The notes under the pieces are model-generated. The model made no database searches, was not told the DNA's origin, and worked only from the letters and a program-made list of their open reading frames with translations. The translations under genes and the position numbers were made by a program. A stretch of 64,000 bases of DNA from Paenibacillus foliorum (GTDB taxonomy: Bacteria > Bacillota > Bacilli > Paenibacillales > NBRC-103111): NCBI RefSeq assembly GCF_013141765.1, contig NZ_WHOD01000113.1, positions 1-64,000 on the forward strand. Direction: 5' to 3'. Shown one piece after another: positions 8,807 to 18,219 of this stretch. Within the stretch, counting starts at the first letter, position 1. Every line of letters begins with the position of its first letter.

Positions 8807-9049
8807 GTGTTGAAACACAACTTCAACAGTGGCCCTGTTTTAACAGAAGCATAAGCGTCCGCATAACACACCGCCATTAAGCAGTCTGTCGGAAGACTTT
8901 TAAAGTCTCCACTTGCATATACATCATCCCGATTCAAATCGTGCTCTGCGAATGTTAGATGTTAGATTTCTCTTGGTACGCCAGTTTGCCAACGCTTGCT
9001 CTACAAATTCACGCAAATTAAACATCCCCTTACATTCGTTTTTTAAACA
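8807..9049. other. Intergenic, no gene seen
   Basis: About 240 bp without a credible reading frame, RNA gene or strong promoter on either strand. Confidence 0.4.
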
Positions 9050-9080
9050 CAAAAAGCGCCGACTCATTTGTCAGCGCTCA
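9050..9080 (-). terminator. Terminator of the small basic protein gene
   Basis: On the minus strand an AGCGCTGAC/GTCGGCGCT hairpin (with a mismatch) is followed by TTTTTGTG. Confidence 0.7.
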
Positions 9081-9093
9081 TTCTAAATCCATA

Positions 9094-9330
9094 TTAACTA
9101 CACGTGATAATTAATCTTTCCCCTAGTCTTAAATGAATGCGTCGGCGTGTAACAAACGAATGACAAGCAACAATTATTGTTCTTGGACTTGCGTCACATG
9201 TTACGGTGACAAATTCTCCAGGTCTGAGCCTTATTCGACGAGTAACTAAGGCGATCCCGCAAAAAAGCGCTATTGACTGACCACGACGCAAAGTAATTGT
9301 GCGGTTACGTGAAAAAGTGAATCTGCGCAT
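9094..9330 (-). CDS. Small basic protein with three internal repeats, unknown function
   Basis: A 78-residue arginine-rich protein of unrecognised family. The start at 9330 is preferred over 9348 because GGAGGGG lies 5-6 nt before it and nothing precedes 9348. The sequence contains three related units, roughly ITLRRGQSIALFC, IRLRPGEFVTVTC and IHLRLGERLIITC, each a basic strand, a turn with Gly, a hydrophobic strand and Cys. It looks like a small repeated beta fold. No signal peptide or membrane helix is evident. It is followed by its own terminator, and its ribosome site is strong, so it is probably translated. No function is proposed. Confidence 0.65.
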   Translation of the reverse strand: MRRFTFSRNRTITLRRGQSIALFCGIALVTRRIRLRPGEFVTVTCDASPRTIIVACHSFVTRRRIHLRLGERLIITCS

Positions 9331-9489
9331 ATTATCCCCTCCTCTCATACTTATAAACTATGAGGAGGGGACATGTTTCGTGTCGGCGCTTATTCTTATC
9401 CATCTATAGAATAACATAATAAAATTGCGGTGTTACTGCGGATTTTTTGCCTTCTACTTAACTGACCTAATGACCTAAGTTTCTCTACT

Positions 9490-9726
9490 TTATGCTGAAT
9501 AATATAATTTTTTGTTAACACGGTAAATTACTTCGTTTTCGTTATCTATTCGAATAACAATCCCTCGATTCACCAATCTTGTCAGTACTTTTTTTACAAC
9601 TTCTTGTTTGAGATTTACAACCTCACTAATATCTTGAAGAGAGGAATCTGGGTTATTTTCAAGCGCCTCAATAATTTTTGATTGAAATTGCGATTTAGTT
9701 AAGTACTCACTCGTAGGGGGTTCCAT
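9490..9726 (-). CDS. Small winged-helix DNA-binding protein
   Basis: A 78-residue protein with a predicted helix-turn-helix (SSLQDISEVVNLKQEVVKKVL) and wing (RLVNRGIVIRIDNENEVIYRV), like the minimal DNA-binding domain of MarR/Rrf2-type repressors but without a sensing or dimer domain. It reads away from the sugar-transport operon at 9930. It may be a local regulator; the ribosome site is weak and no target is visible other than an inverted repeat at 9785-9806 in the shared intergenic region. Confidence 0.6.
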   Translation of the reverse strand: MEPPTSEYLTKSQFQSKIIEALENNPDSSLQDISEVVNLKQEVVKKVLTRLVNRGIVIRIDNENEVIYRVNKKLYYSA

Positions 9727-9784
9727 TAGGGACTTTCATTCTCTGATTTGTCAGTTACAGCTATGATCATTAGCTCAGATACCT

Positions 9785-9806
9785 GGCTTTTATATGCATA
9801 AAAGCC
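9785..9806. repeat. Perfect 9-bp inverted repeat in divergent intergenic region
   Basis: GGCTTTTAT and ATAAAAGCC separated by ATGC. It lies between the winged-helix gene and the binding-protein gene, so an operator is possible; no T-run marks it as a terminator in either direction. Confidence 0.5.
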
Positions 9807-9929
9807 CCATGGTTACAGTGTTTGTGAGGCAATGATTGTATCTGGAATAGAAAACCACCTTTATGATAATAAGGAAAGCAGGATGGAACATTAATTTATT
9901 CTGCAATGAAATATGGAGGTTGAAATAAT

Positions 9930-11471
9930 TTGAGAAGCACAAGGGGTTATGCCAAGAAAGCTGCTGTTTTATGCGCAGCGGTGCTAGCGGTCACATCGAT
10001 TCTCGCAGGATGCGGTGATAGTGCCAAGCCGGTGACAACGGGGAAGGATACATCAACGAACACAGATAATACAAAAGTAGAGCCTATTTCCAAAATAACC
10101 ATTATGGCGAACCTGCAAACACCTGAGGTTCCATCGGAGACGATCAAGAAAATTCTTGAAGAAAAAACGAAAACACAGATTGAATTTCAATGGGTACCAG
10201 ACGGTTCTTATGACGAGAAGTTTCAAGCGGCCTTTGCAACGGGATCATTACCGCAAGCAGCTTATATCAAAAACCAGTCGTCGTTCGTCTTGCTTCGCGA
10301 TGCTATTAAGAACGGACAATTCTGGGAATTGGGCCCTTATTTAAAGGAGTATTCCTTCTTAAGTAAAATGAACCCGGATGTTCTGAAGAATACAAGTGTA
10401 GACGGTAAAATTTACTCGCTATATCAAGAAAGACCGCTGACGCGCCAAGGTATTATTTTCCGCAAGGATTGGGCCGATAAGCTGGGACTCGCAGAACCTA
10501 AAACAACCGATGATATCTACAATATGCTGAAAAAATTCAAAGAAGCTGATCTGGCTGGTGGCGGTAAAACCCTCGGTTTAGCGGATCGCAACGATCTGAT
10601 TTACGGCTCCTTTAAAACTTTAAGCTCATTCTTCGGCACACCTAATGGCTGGGGGGTTGTCGATGGAAAACTTACTCCTGAATTCGCTACTAAAGGGTAC
10701 CTGGAAACGATGAAATTTATTAAAAAGCTACGTGATGAGGGCTTGATTAATCAAGACTTCCCGGTTACGAGCAAAACGGATCAGCAGAATATGATGTACA
10801 CCGGTAGAGCGGGGATGTATATAGGCTCGATGCCGGATGTTGAAACGATGCAGGATAAAACGTCCAAGAACGTTAAGGAAGCACAATATGATTTGGTTAA
10901 CCAGATTACAAGCAGCTCGAACGGTAAGCCGTCGACATGGGCGCTTCCAGGGTATGGAACCATGGTTATGTTCCCCAAAGCTGTAGTGAAAACAGAAAAG
11001 GAATTAAAGCAAATTCTAGCCTTCTATAATTATTTCCTAAGCCCGGAAATTGCCAACTTACTTAAGTATGGAGTCGAGAACACCCACTACACCATTAAAG
11101 ATGGCAAGGTAGTTCCCGGAACTGACCAAAAGCTGCTGGAAAAAGAAGTGAAGCCTTATCAAAGTATTGCACTTGCTGATACCACTAATGTGACGCCTTC
11201 TTTCTACAGTCTTCCGGTTCGCGAAAAGGCCGAAAAGCTTGCCAAGGATGCTATCAGCTTTGGAGTCCCAGACCCAACGGTATCTCTAGATTCCAAAACG
11301 TTCAATGAAAAGGGAGCAAGACTTCAGGATATTATCAAGGATGCTACTTATAAATTCATGTTAGGTACGATTGATGAAAACGGTTTTCAAGCAGCTATTA
11401 AAAAGTGGCAGGATGAAGGCGGAGCAAAAATCATCGAAGAATACAATGCAGCCTACAAAAACGTTAAATAA
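9930..11471 (+). CDS. Sugar ABC transporter substrate-binding lipoprotein (LplA/YtcQ-like)
   Basis: A 513-residue lipoprotein with signal sequence and lipobox ILAGC (Cys28). Translation starts at TTG, supported by GGAGG 10 nt upstream and by the correct signal peptide. It is the binding protein of the importer formed with the two permeases that follow. In Bacillus subtilis the related YtcQ-YteP-YtcP system imports pectin-derived oligosaccharides; placement beside a GH28 pectinase supports a similar substrate here. A 9-bp hairpin at 11488-11511 separates it from the permease genes, which would favour higher levels of binding protein. Confidence 0.92.
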   Translation: MRSTRGYAKKAAVLCAAVLAVTSILAGCGDSAKPVTTGKDTSTNTDNTKVEPISKITIMANLQTPEVPSETIKKILEEKTKTQIEFQWVPDGSYDEKFQAAFATGSLPQAAYIKNQSSFVLLRDAIKNGQFWELGPYLKEYSFLSKMNPDVLKNTSVDGKIYSLYQERPLTRQGIIFRKDWADKLGLAEPKTTDDIYNMLKKFKEADLAGGGKTLGLADRNDLIYGSFKTLSSFFGTPNGWGVVDGKLTPEFATKGYLETMKFIKKLRDEGLINQDFPVTSKTDQQNMMYTGRAGMYIGSMPDVETMQDKTSKNVKEAQYDLVNQITSSSNGKPSTWALPGYGTMVMFPKAVVKTEKELKQILAFYNYFLSPEIANLLKYGVENTHYTIKDGKVVPGTDQKLLEKEVKPYQSIALADTTNVTPSFYSLPVREKAEKLAKDAISFGVPDPTVSLDSKTFNEKGARLQDIIKDATYKFMLGTIDENGFQAAIKKWQDEGGAKIIEEYNAAYKNVK

Positions 11472-11487
11472 TTACTATTTTGTTGAG

Positions 11488-11511
11488 GGCTGTTGAATCC
11501 AATCAGCAGCC
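11488..11511 (+). promoter_or_regulatory. Intercistronic hairpin after binding-protein gene
   Basis: GGCTGTTGA pairs with TCAGCAGCC (one G-U), loop ATCCAA, with only a short T-run. Likely a partial terminator or mRNA 3'-end stabiliser that sets unequal expression of binding protein and permeases. Confidence 0.55.
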
Positions 11512-11575
11512 TTTCCCTATGAAATCACGTAAAACTGGGCTTGTGGGTCCACTGTAAGAAAGGAAGTCATGTGTT

Positions 11576-12529
11576 ATGAATAGTAGTGTCGTTCAGTCCA
11601 AGCCGTTGCCGGTGCCCAAATCAAGCAGCTCTCTAGCCAAAAGATTAGTCAGGAACCGGTATATGTATTTGATGATACTTCCCGGACTGATTTATTTTAT
11701 TATTTTCAAATATTTCCCTATGTACGGGCTGCTTATTGCCTTTCAGGATTATCTGCCTTACAAGGGGATGGCGGGCAGTGAATGGGTCGGGCTGAAGCAT
11801 TTCAATAAATTGTTTGGCGAGCCGGAATTCTGGAATATTTTTAAAAACACGTTTGTCTTGTTTCTCTATAATATTGTTTTTTATTTTCCAGTTCCCATTG
11901 TGCTGGCTGTGATGCTTAATGAAGTCGCTAATGTGTTTTTTAAACGCTTGGTGCAGTCGATCGTATATGTCCCGCACTTCTTATCTTGGGTCATTATCGT
12001 GTCTATCGCCTATGTAATGCTCACTATGGATGGCGGAATCATTAATCAATTAATGCTGTATTTTGGATTTCCAAAGGTAAACTTCCTGTTGAATGAAAAT
12101 TGGTTTCACCCGATGTACATTGTTCAGGTTATTTGGAGGGAAGCGGGCTGGGGAACGATTGTCTATCTGGCTGCTATTGCGGCGATTGATCCACAGCTGT
12201 ACGAGGCAGCAAGAATGGATGGAGCCGGACGGTTCAGACAAATCTGGCATATCACTTTGCCTTCAATAAGAAGCGTTATTGTTGTGCTGTTAATTCTCCG
12301 AATAGGCAACGTTCTCGATCTCAGCTTCGAGCATGTGTATCTGCTGCTCAATTCGATGAACCGTTCCGTCGCCGAAATTCTGGATACCTATGTATATACG
12401 GTCGGTCTGAAACAAGGTCAATTCAGCTTCAGCACGGCAGTAGGTTTCTTTAAATCATTTGTTGGCTTATTTCTGGTAGTGCTGTCTAACAAATTAGCCA
12501 AAAAAATCGGCGAGGAAGGCATTTATTAA
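11576..12529 (+). CDS. Sugar ABC transporter permease (LplB/YteP-like)
   Basis: A 317-residue inner-membrane permease with about six hydrophobic segments. The EAA loop that contacts the ATPase is visible (YEAARMDGAGRFRQIWHITL). N-terminal residues RNRYMYLMILPGLIYFIIF are typical for the LplB group. It pairs with the next gene to form the membrane channel. AGGAAG precedes the ATG by about 10 nt. No ATPase gene is nearby; in related systems a shared MsmX-type ATPase is used. Confidence 0.93.
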   Translation: MNSSVVQSKPLPVPKSSSSLAKRLVRNRYMYLMILPGLIYFIIFKYFPMYGLLIAFQDYLPYKGMAGSEWVGLKHFNKLFGEPEFWNIFKNTFVLFLYNIVFYFPVPIVLAVMLNEVANVFFKRLVQSIVYVPHFLSWVIIVSIAYVMLTMDGGIINQLMLYFGFPKVNFLLNENWFHPMYIVQVIWREAGWGTIVYLAAIAAIDPQLYEAARMDGAGRFRQIWHITLPSIRSVIVVLLILRIGNVLDLSFEHVYLLLNSMNRSVAEILDTYVYTVGLKQGQFSFSTAVGFFKSFVGLFLVVLSNKLAKKIGEEGIY

Positions 12530-12556
12530 TCGAAGGAGTCATAAGGAGGTACCGCA

Positions 12557-13438
12557 ATGGTTCAAGATAAGACGTTACTTAACAGATTGTTCGATTTCTT
12601 CAATATCTTTTTTCTCATCCTTATAGCGTTGGTTACTTTTCTTCCACTCATGCACGTTATTATGGCTTCTTTTGCAACTGTAGAGGAAATAGCGCGCAAA
12701 CCGTTTATATTGATTCCAACTGAATTTACCTTGGATGCTTACCGTTACATTCTATCGACCAGTGCAATATTCCGCTCCCTAAGCGTATCAGTGGGTGTGA
12801 CATTCATCGGAACCTTAATGAGTATGTTTGTGACTTGCTTGATGGCTTATGGGTTGACGAGAAGAGATTTGGATGGACGCCGGTTTTTCATGTTCCTGGT
12901 TGTGTTCACGCTGCTCTTTAACGGAGGCTTGATTCCGACCTTTCTGGTAGTTAAGGCAATGGGACTTGTGGATTCGTACTTTTCTCTGATCATCCCGACC
13001 ATGATTAATGCCTTCAACCTGATTATTATGCGGAGCTTTTTTATGAATCTGCCTGAGGGTCTTGAGGAATCGGCCAAAATCGATGGCTGCAATGATCTGG
13101 GAATCCTGTTTAGAATTGTTATTCCGCTGTCTATGCCGGCTATTGCCACGATATCTTTATTTTATGCCGTTAACTACTGGAACACTTATTTTAACGCCAT
13201 TATCTTCCTGAATGATGCGAATAAATGGCCTATCCAGGTGCTGTTGAGACAAATTGTTCTTGTAGCTAGCGCATTTAGCGCGGATACCTCAGACTTCGGC
13301 AGTGACTTTGTTAAGCCACCGGATCAAACGATTAAGATGGCAGTCATTGTTGTTTCTACTCTCCCAATACTCGTTGTTTATCCATTTCTACAGAAATATT
13401 TTGCAAAAGGGGCTTTAGTGGGCTCCGTCAAAGGTTGA
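12557..13438 (+). CDS. Sugar ABC transporter permease (LplC/YtcP-like)
   Basis: A 293-residue second permease of the importer with six predicted membrane segments and an EAA loop (EESAKIDGCNDLGILFRIVI). The ending YFAKGALVGSVKG is the usual C-terminus of the CUT1 LplC group. AAGGAGG stands 7-8 nt before ATG. The upstream permease ends 27 bp before, and the pectinase gene begins 26 bp after, so all are likely on one transcript. Confidence 0.93.
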   Translation: MVQDKTLLNRLFDFFNIFFLILIALVTFLPLMHVIMASFATVEEIARKPFILIPTEFTLDAYRYILSTSAIFRSLSVSVGVTFIGTLMSMFVTCLMAYGLTRRDLDGRRFFMFLVVFTLLFNGGLIPTFLVVKAMGLVDSYFSLIIPTMINAFNLIIMRSFFMNLPEGLEESAKIDGCNDLGILFRIVIPLSMPAIATISLFYAVNYWNTYFNAIIFLNDANKWPIQVLLRQIVLVASAFSADTSDFGSDFVKPPDQTIKMAVIVVSTLPILVVYPFLQKYFAKGALVGSVKG

Positions 13439-13464
13439 CGTTCTATATTTTGGAGGTGTTATTT

Positions 13465-16400
13465 TTGGCAATACGTCGAAAAGGAATTTCTCTGTTAATG
13501 AGTTTGGCAACATTCGCGTATGGATTTTCAGGTTTGATGCTTGTTTCGGTGCCCGCAGTATCAGCTGCGCCCGTCTATCTTGTTAATGAGGATTTTGAAG
13601 CGGGCACGGTTCCAGCCGATTACTTGGTTACTCCGAACCCGGCAACAGCTAACAATTATGCAGATGTCAGGGTTGACCCGAAAAATGCGGCTAACAAGTC
13701 GCTTTTTCTGAATGATGCTCTCAGTACAGGTCCAACGGATATCACATCGATTGAAAAGTCATTTGCAGCTCAGACGAGCGGACAAGTTACGATTGAATTT
13801 GATTTCTTATCTAATCTCGGAGTCAATTCAGGCGCCAAAATTATCCGCTTATTGTCTTCGGATGGCGTGGTAGCCACTAATATTGAAACGAAGTCCGGCA
13901 GCATCTTCACTTATAGAAGACAACCGGCTGTTTATTATGATCTGCCTGCTTATGTGAAGGATACCTGGTACAAGTTTAAAGTCGTTGCTGATATTGATAC
14001 TCAAAAAGCGGATGTCTACATTGACGGGGACAAGAAGCTGACCGGAGTGCCCTTCGATAATTCGGTAACCGATATTTCCAAGTTTGACTCCACTAGTCCA
14101 GGTTCCTCCAGCAGAAGCCATTACCTGGACAACATCAAGGTATACAAAAATGAAGCAGCAGCTTCAGTTCCGGATAAACCGGCATCTTTACTGGCTGCAC
14201 CCAAAGACCAAAGTGTCGATCTGAGCTGGGGGGCAGTTTCCGGTGCGACCTTTTACACAGTGAAGGTTGGAACAGCCAGTGGCAATTATACGAATACTTA
14301 CAAAACATCGGATGCAACCCAGACTTCTTATACATATGGAGGATTGACCAATGGGACTCCTTATTACTTCACAGTAAGTGCTTCGAACGCTGTAGGAGAA
14401 GGCGCTAATGCGGCTGAAGCTAGTGCAACTCCATTGGCCGCTCCCGGAAAGCCGGTAATTACGAGTACGGAGGCCGGATCTGCCCAGGCCAAAGTGAAAT
14501 GGTCTGCAGTTACAGGTGCAGGCTCTTACACTGTAAAGAGCAGCACAACTGCAGGCGGACCCTACGCAACGGTTGCAACCAACCAAACGGGAACCGAGTA
14601 TCTCTACACGGGTCTGACTAATGGGGTCACCTACTATATCGTTGTAAGTGCTAGCAGTAACGGCATTGAGGGAGGCAATTCCAATGAGATGTCGGTTACT
14701 CCAGTGTCAAGCGCGCAGTTGCAAGCTCCAAAGAACTTAAGAGTTCCGGCTATGGCGTACGATGAGAAAAGCATCATTCTAGCGTGGGAGAAGCCTGATG
14801 AGTATTCCAATATTGTCGATTACAAGGTTTATATGAACGGCCAACCAACGGCTATTGGAACGGCTAATACCAACGCGGCGGCGTTTTCTCCAGCCAAACC
14901 GTTTATTGACAAGTTTTATGAAGAAGATACGGATAACCGGCATGTAAAAGTAAGCATGCACAATTACACGGTTACAGGTCTTGCGCCGAACACGCCTTAT
15001 ACTTTTACTATAAAGGCTGTGGACAGCAACGGGGCTGAATCGCCGGCAAGTAATCAAGTAGTCCAATCTACAACTCCTGTTCCGCAATTATTTAATATCG
15101 TTGATTATGGTGCGGTAGGCGACGGAGTCACTTTAAATACGAAGGCCATTCAGGACGCCATTGATGCAGTGACACCAGGAGGAAAGGTATTGGTGCCTGC
15201 AGGTAAATTTAAAACCGGAGCAATATGGCTGAAAAGTGATATGACCTTGGAGGTAGCTAAGAACGCAACCTTGCTTGGCTCCGAAAAACCGGAAGATTAT
15301 GCATTTGATTACATGCTGTACGATTACACGACAGTTCCAAGATTTTACTCGCTAATTAATGCTCACACCTATGATTACGGAAGCCTACGCAATATTCGGA
15401 TCGTAGGAGAAGGTACTATAGATGGGAATGGTTGGGTAGCACCGACCAGAACGGATGAGAATTTCTTTCCGGTACAAGCGGGAAGCAGTAACTCTAATTA
15501 CAACACCTACGGAATTCTTGCTAAAAATCAAACCAATTATGCTAGAGATACATTGGGTATGGATCAAACAAGCGCTTACTCAACAAGATCCAATCTGATT
15601 ACGCTGCGTGGTGTTGAGAATGCGTTTTATGGCGGGTTTACCGCATTAAATCCGTCCAACCACACCTTGGTTAATCTGAATTCCAATCATATTACCGTTA
15701 CCGGCGTTAAGCTGTTAACTTTTGACGACAACAACGCAGACGGGATTGAATTCGGTGGTGGCGATGGACTTACGGTGTTCAATAATATATTTGATACCGG
15801 CGATGACGCTATGAACTTTGCAGCGGGGCAGGGAGCTCAAGGACAGAAGGATGCACCTACTCGCAACGCTTGGATTTTTAACAATTACATGAGAGAAGGA
15901 CATGGCGGCGTTGTAATGGGAAGCCATACAGCTGCTTGGATTGAGAACATTCTGGCAGAAGATAATGTTATGAAGCAGACTGAGATCGGTCTCCGAGCCA
16001 AAACGAATACGCCAACCGGCGGTGGAGGAAGGAACGTGGTTTTCAGAGATACGGCGATGAAAAATGGTAAAAACCAAGCCTTTATTTTCACATCGGCCTA
16101 TTCTGACGTCAATTCAGCTATTGAATATGAGCCGGCGGCAGTTCCATCGCAGTTTAAAGACATTACGGTTAAAAATGTTTCTGTAGATGGCTACAAGAAG
16201 GAAGCTATCAATGTTGCCGGTGTTGACGGCGGCTTCCATGAAGGCATTCATTTTGAAAATGTAAAATTTTATAATGCTGTGCAAACGAACATTGGGTATA
16301 TGCGAAACAGCTCATTCAAGGATGTTGTATTTGTAGGGCTTGCAGCTCCGTGGAAAATTGTCAATTCGACAGGTCTTACCTTCACGGGTACCACGACGAT

Positions 16401-18201
16401 GGACAGCGCTTCTAATAATGCAGCCCAAGCTCCTGTTTGGCCTAATGGAAGTGCAATAACAGCATCGAATGTCAGCGATACGTCGGTTAAGTTGGATTGG
16501 TCGGCAGCGGTGGCAACGGATAACGTGAAGGTAGAAGGCTACCGAATTTATGAGGGCTCCACCCTAATAGGCAGCACTTCAGCATCGGGCTCTGGACAGG
16601 CAGCAGCCACTTACACGGTAAACGGACTTTCACCGGCGTTGTCCTATAGCTTCAAAGTGGAGGCTATCGATGCGTCAGGGAACTGGAGTATGGGCCCAGC
16701 TGTAACAGTAACGACAACAGGAGTCAAGGATTCAATTGCTCCTACAGCTCCTCCAGGCAGCGCTACCATTCAACTTGTAGACAAGGCGAATACCACTTGG
16801 TTGAATATTAAATGGACTGCCGCAACGGATAACGTAGGCGTAAAGCAGTACCATCTATATGCAAATGGAGTGAAGAAGGGTACGGTGGCAGGAACAAGCA
16901 CCTCCTTCAATGCGACAGGGTTAAACTTTGCGACGGCATACACTTTTGAAGTGGAAGCGGTCGATGCCGCTGGCAATAGCACCAAATATCCGGCTCAATT
17001 AAAGGTGACTACAGCAGATGCTTACGATACCGGAGCACCTAAGTGGCCTAACGGAAGCACGGTTGCGGCAAGTGAAATTACGGCAACGAGTGTAAAATTA
17101 AGCTGGTCTGAAGCTACTGATGATCTTGGAGTCAAAGGGTACAGAGTTTATCAGAATGGCAAAGCTATTGCGGGGGAAACTGCGTTTACACCTGTTAATA
17201 CAGCGAGTACGGTTCCCAATTCGGTAACGTCTTATACAGTGACGGGTCTTACACCTAACACGCCATATACGTTTAAAGTAGAAGCGGGAGATGGAGATAC
17301 GAAATGGACGGGAACCGGACCGGCAGTAAGTCTTACAACTGGGGTTTCCAACGAAGCTAACGCTGCTCTCACTAGTGTCCCAAGTGTGGTCCCTGGGCAA
17401 CCGTTCAGTATGACTTATGGTTTGAATAATGTATCAGCACTTACAAACGGCGCTATTTATGCACAAGAAATCAAGTTTGAATACGACCCCAACCTGTTGG
17501 AGTTTGTATCGGCTGAATCGGTGAAATCGGTGGAATCCGTATTCCAAGTCGTTGACCAAAGGAAAGATATTCCTGGTCAGGTTCGTATATTTGCAATAAG
17601 CAAGGGTGCTGAAGGAGCTGTTGCAACGGATGGCCCGTTAATAACGCTAAATTGGAAATCCAAAGTACTTATTCAATCCACGACGGCAATAATTTCAGCA
17701 GATATACAGCTTGCTAATAGTCAGGGTGTTATTACTCGGCTTCAGCCGGCAATCGTCAGCATTAAACTGGAGTTGGCTGGTTCCAACGCTAAGCTGCTCG
17801 AGGCAGCAATTGAAAATGCTCAGAGTGCATATAACGTAGCTGTGGAAGGAACGGCAGACGGTCAATATCCGCAAGGATCTAAAGCAATTTTGCTGACAGC
17901 AATTGATGCGGCTCGAGCAATTTTAGCGGATCATTCATCCACGGAGCTGGATCAAGCTATCGTTAATTTGAATCAAGCACTCCAATCGTTTAAGGCTAAG
18001 GTGATTGTGGTTGGCCCGATTTACGGTGATGTGAACGGTGATCATTTGCTGAATAGAAAAGATCTGGAAGACATGGCTAAGGTGTATGGCTTGAAGTCTG
18101 AAAGCGCTAATTGGGATGCGTTCAAGCATATGGATTTTAATCATGATGGAGTTATTAACATTATTGACATTGTTTATGTAGCAAGACTAATTTCCTTGTA
18201 G
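13465..18201 (+). CDS. Secreted multidomain GH28 pectinase with cohesin and dockerin modules
   Basis: About 1578 residues. The start is TTG at 13465 with GGAGG 8 nt before; the frame is open to 13435 inside the permease gene. Order: signal peptide 1-35 (ending AVSAA), laminin-G/concanavalin-like domain ~40-200, three fibronectin-III domains ~225-540, GH28 right-handed beta-helix ~543-978, three fibronectin-III domains ~987-1290, cohesin-like domain ~1302-1435, FIVAR-like three-helix domain ~1436-1515, dockerin ~1520-1578. GH28 catalytic features: NNAD759, D780-D781 in DTGDDA, GHG 812-814 and R844-A-K846. The dockerin has two calcium loops (DVNGDHLLNRKD, DFNHDGVINIID). Expected to cut the galacturonan or rhamnogalacturonan backbone of pectin outside the cell; the exact linkage is not known. 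It carries no SLH domain, so surface attachment would need a partner such as the next proteins. Confidence 0.9.
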   Translation: MAIRRKGISLLMSLATFAYGFSGLMLVSVPAVSAAPVYLVNEDFEAGTVPADYLVTPNPATANNYADVRVDPKNAANKSLFLNDALSTGPTDITSIEKSFAAQTSGQVTIEFDFLSNLGVNSGAKIIRLLSSDGVVATNIETKSGSIFTYRRQPAVYYDLPAYVKDTWYKFKVVADIDTQKADVYIDGDKKLTGVPFDNSVTDISKFDSTSPGSSSRSHYLDNIKVYKNEAAASVPDKPASLLAAPKDQSVDLSWGAVSGATFYTVKVGTASGNYTNTYKTSDATQTSYTYGGLTNGTPYYFTVSASNAVGEGANAAEASATPLAAPGKPVITSTEAGSAQAKVKWSAVTGAGSYTVKSSTTAGGPYATVATNQTGTEYLYTGLTNGVTYYIVVSASSNGIEGGNSNEMSVTPVSSAQLQAPKNLRVPAMAYDEKSIILAWEKPDEYSNIVDYKVYMNGQPTAIGTANTNAAAFSPAKPFIDKFYEEDTDNRHVKVSMHNYTVTGLAPNTPYTFTIKAVDSNGAESPASNQVVQSTTPVPQLFNIVDYGAVGDGVTLNTKAIQDAIDAVTPGGKVLVPAGKFKTGAIWLKSDMTLEVAKNATLLGSEKPEDYAFDYMLYDYTTVPRFYSLINAHTYDYGSLRNIRIVGEGTIDGNGWVAPTRTDENFFPVQAGSSNSNYNTYGILAKNQTNYARDTLGMDQTSAYSTRSNLITLRGVENAFYGGFTALNPSNHTLVNLNSNHITVTGVKLLTFDDNNADGIEFGGGDGLTVFNNIFDTGDDAMNFAAGQGAQGQKDAPTRNAWIFNNYMREGHGGVVMGSHTAAWIENILAEDNVMKQTEIGLRAKTNTPTGGGGRNVVFRDTAMKNGKNQAFIFTSAYSDVNSAIEYEPAAVPSQFKDITVKNVSVDGYKKEAINVAGVDGGFHEGIHFENVKFYNAVQTNIGYMRNSSFKDVVFVGLAAPWKIVNSTGLTFTGTTTMDSASNNAAQAPVWPNGSAITASNVSDTSVKLDWSAAVATDNVKVEGYRIYEGSTLIGSTSASGSGQAAATYTVNGLSPALSYSFKVEAIDASGNWSMGPAVTVTTTGVKDSIAPTAPPGSATIQLVDKANTTWLNIKWTAATDNVGVKQYHLYANGVKKGTVAGTSTSFNATGLNFATAYTFEVEAVDAAGNSTKYPAQLKVTTADAYDTGAPKWPNGSTVAASEITATSVKLSWSEATDDLGVKGYRVYQNGKAIAGETAFTPVNTASTVPNSVTSYTVTGLTPNTPYTFKVEAGDGDTKWTGTGPAVSLTTGVSNEANAALTSVPSVVPGQPFSMTYGLNNVSALTNGAIYAQEIKFEYDPNLLEFVSAESVKSVESVFQVVDQRKDIPGQVRIFAISKGAEGAVATDGPLITLNWKSKVLIQSTTAIISADIQLANSQGVITRLQPAIVSIKLELAGSNAKLLEAAIENAQSAYNVAVEGTADGQYPQGSKAILLTAIDAARAILADHSSTELDQAIVNLNQALQSFKAKVIVVGPIYGDVNGDHLLNRKDLEDMAKVYGLKSESANWDAFKHMDFNHDGVINIIDIVYVARLISL

Positions 18202-18219
18202 TCATTATCTTCTTAAGAG

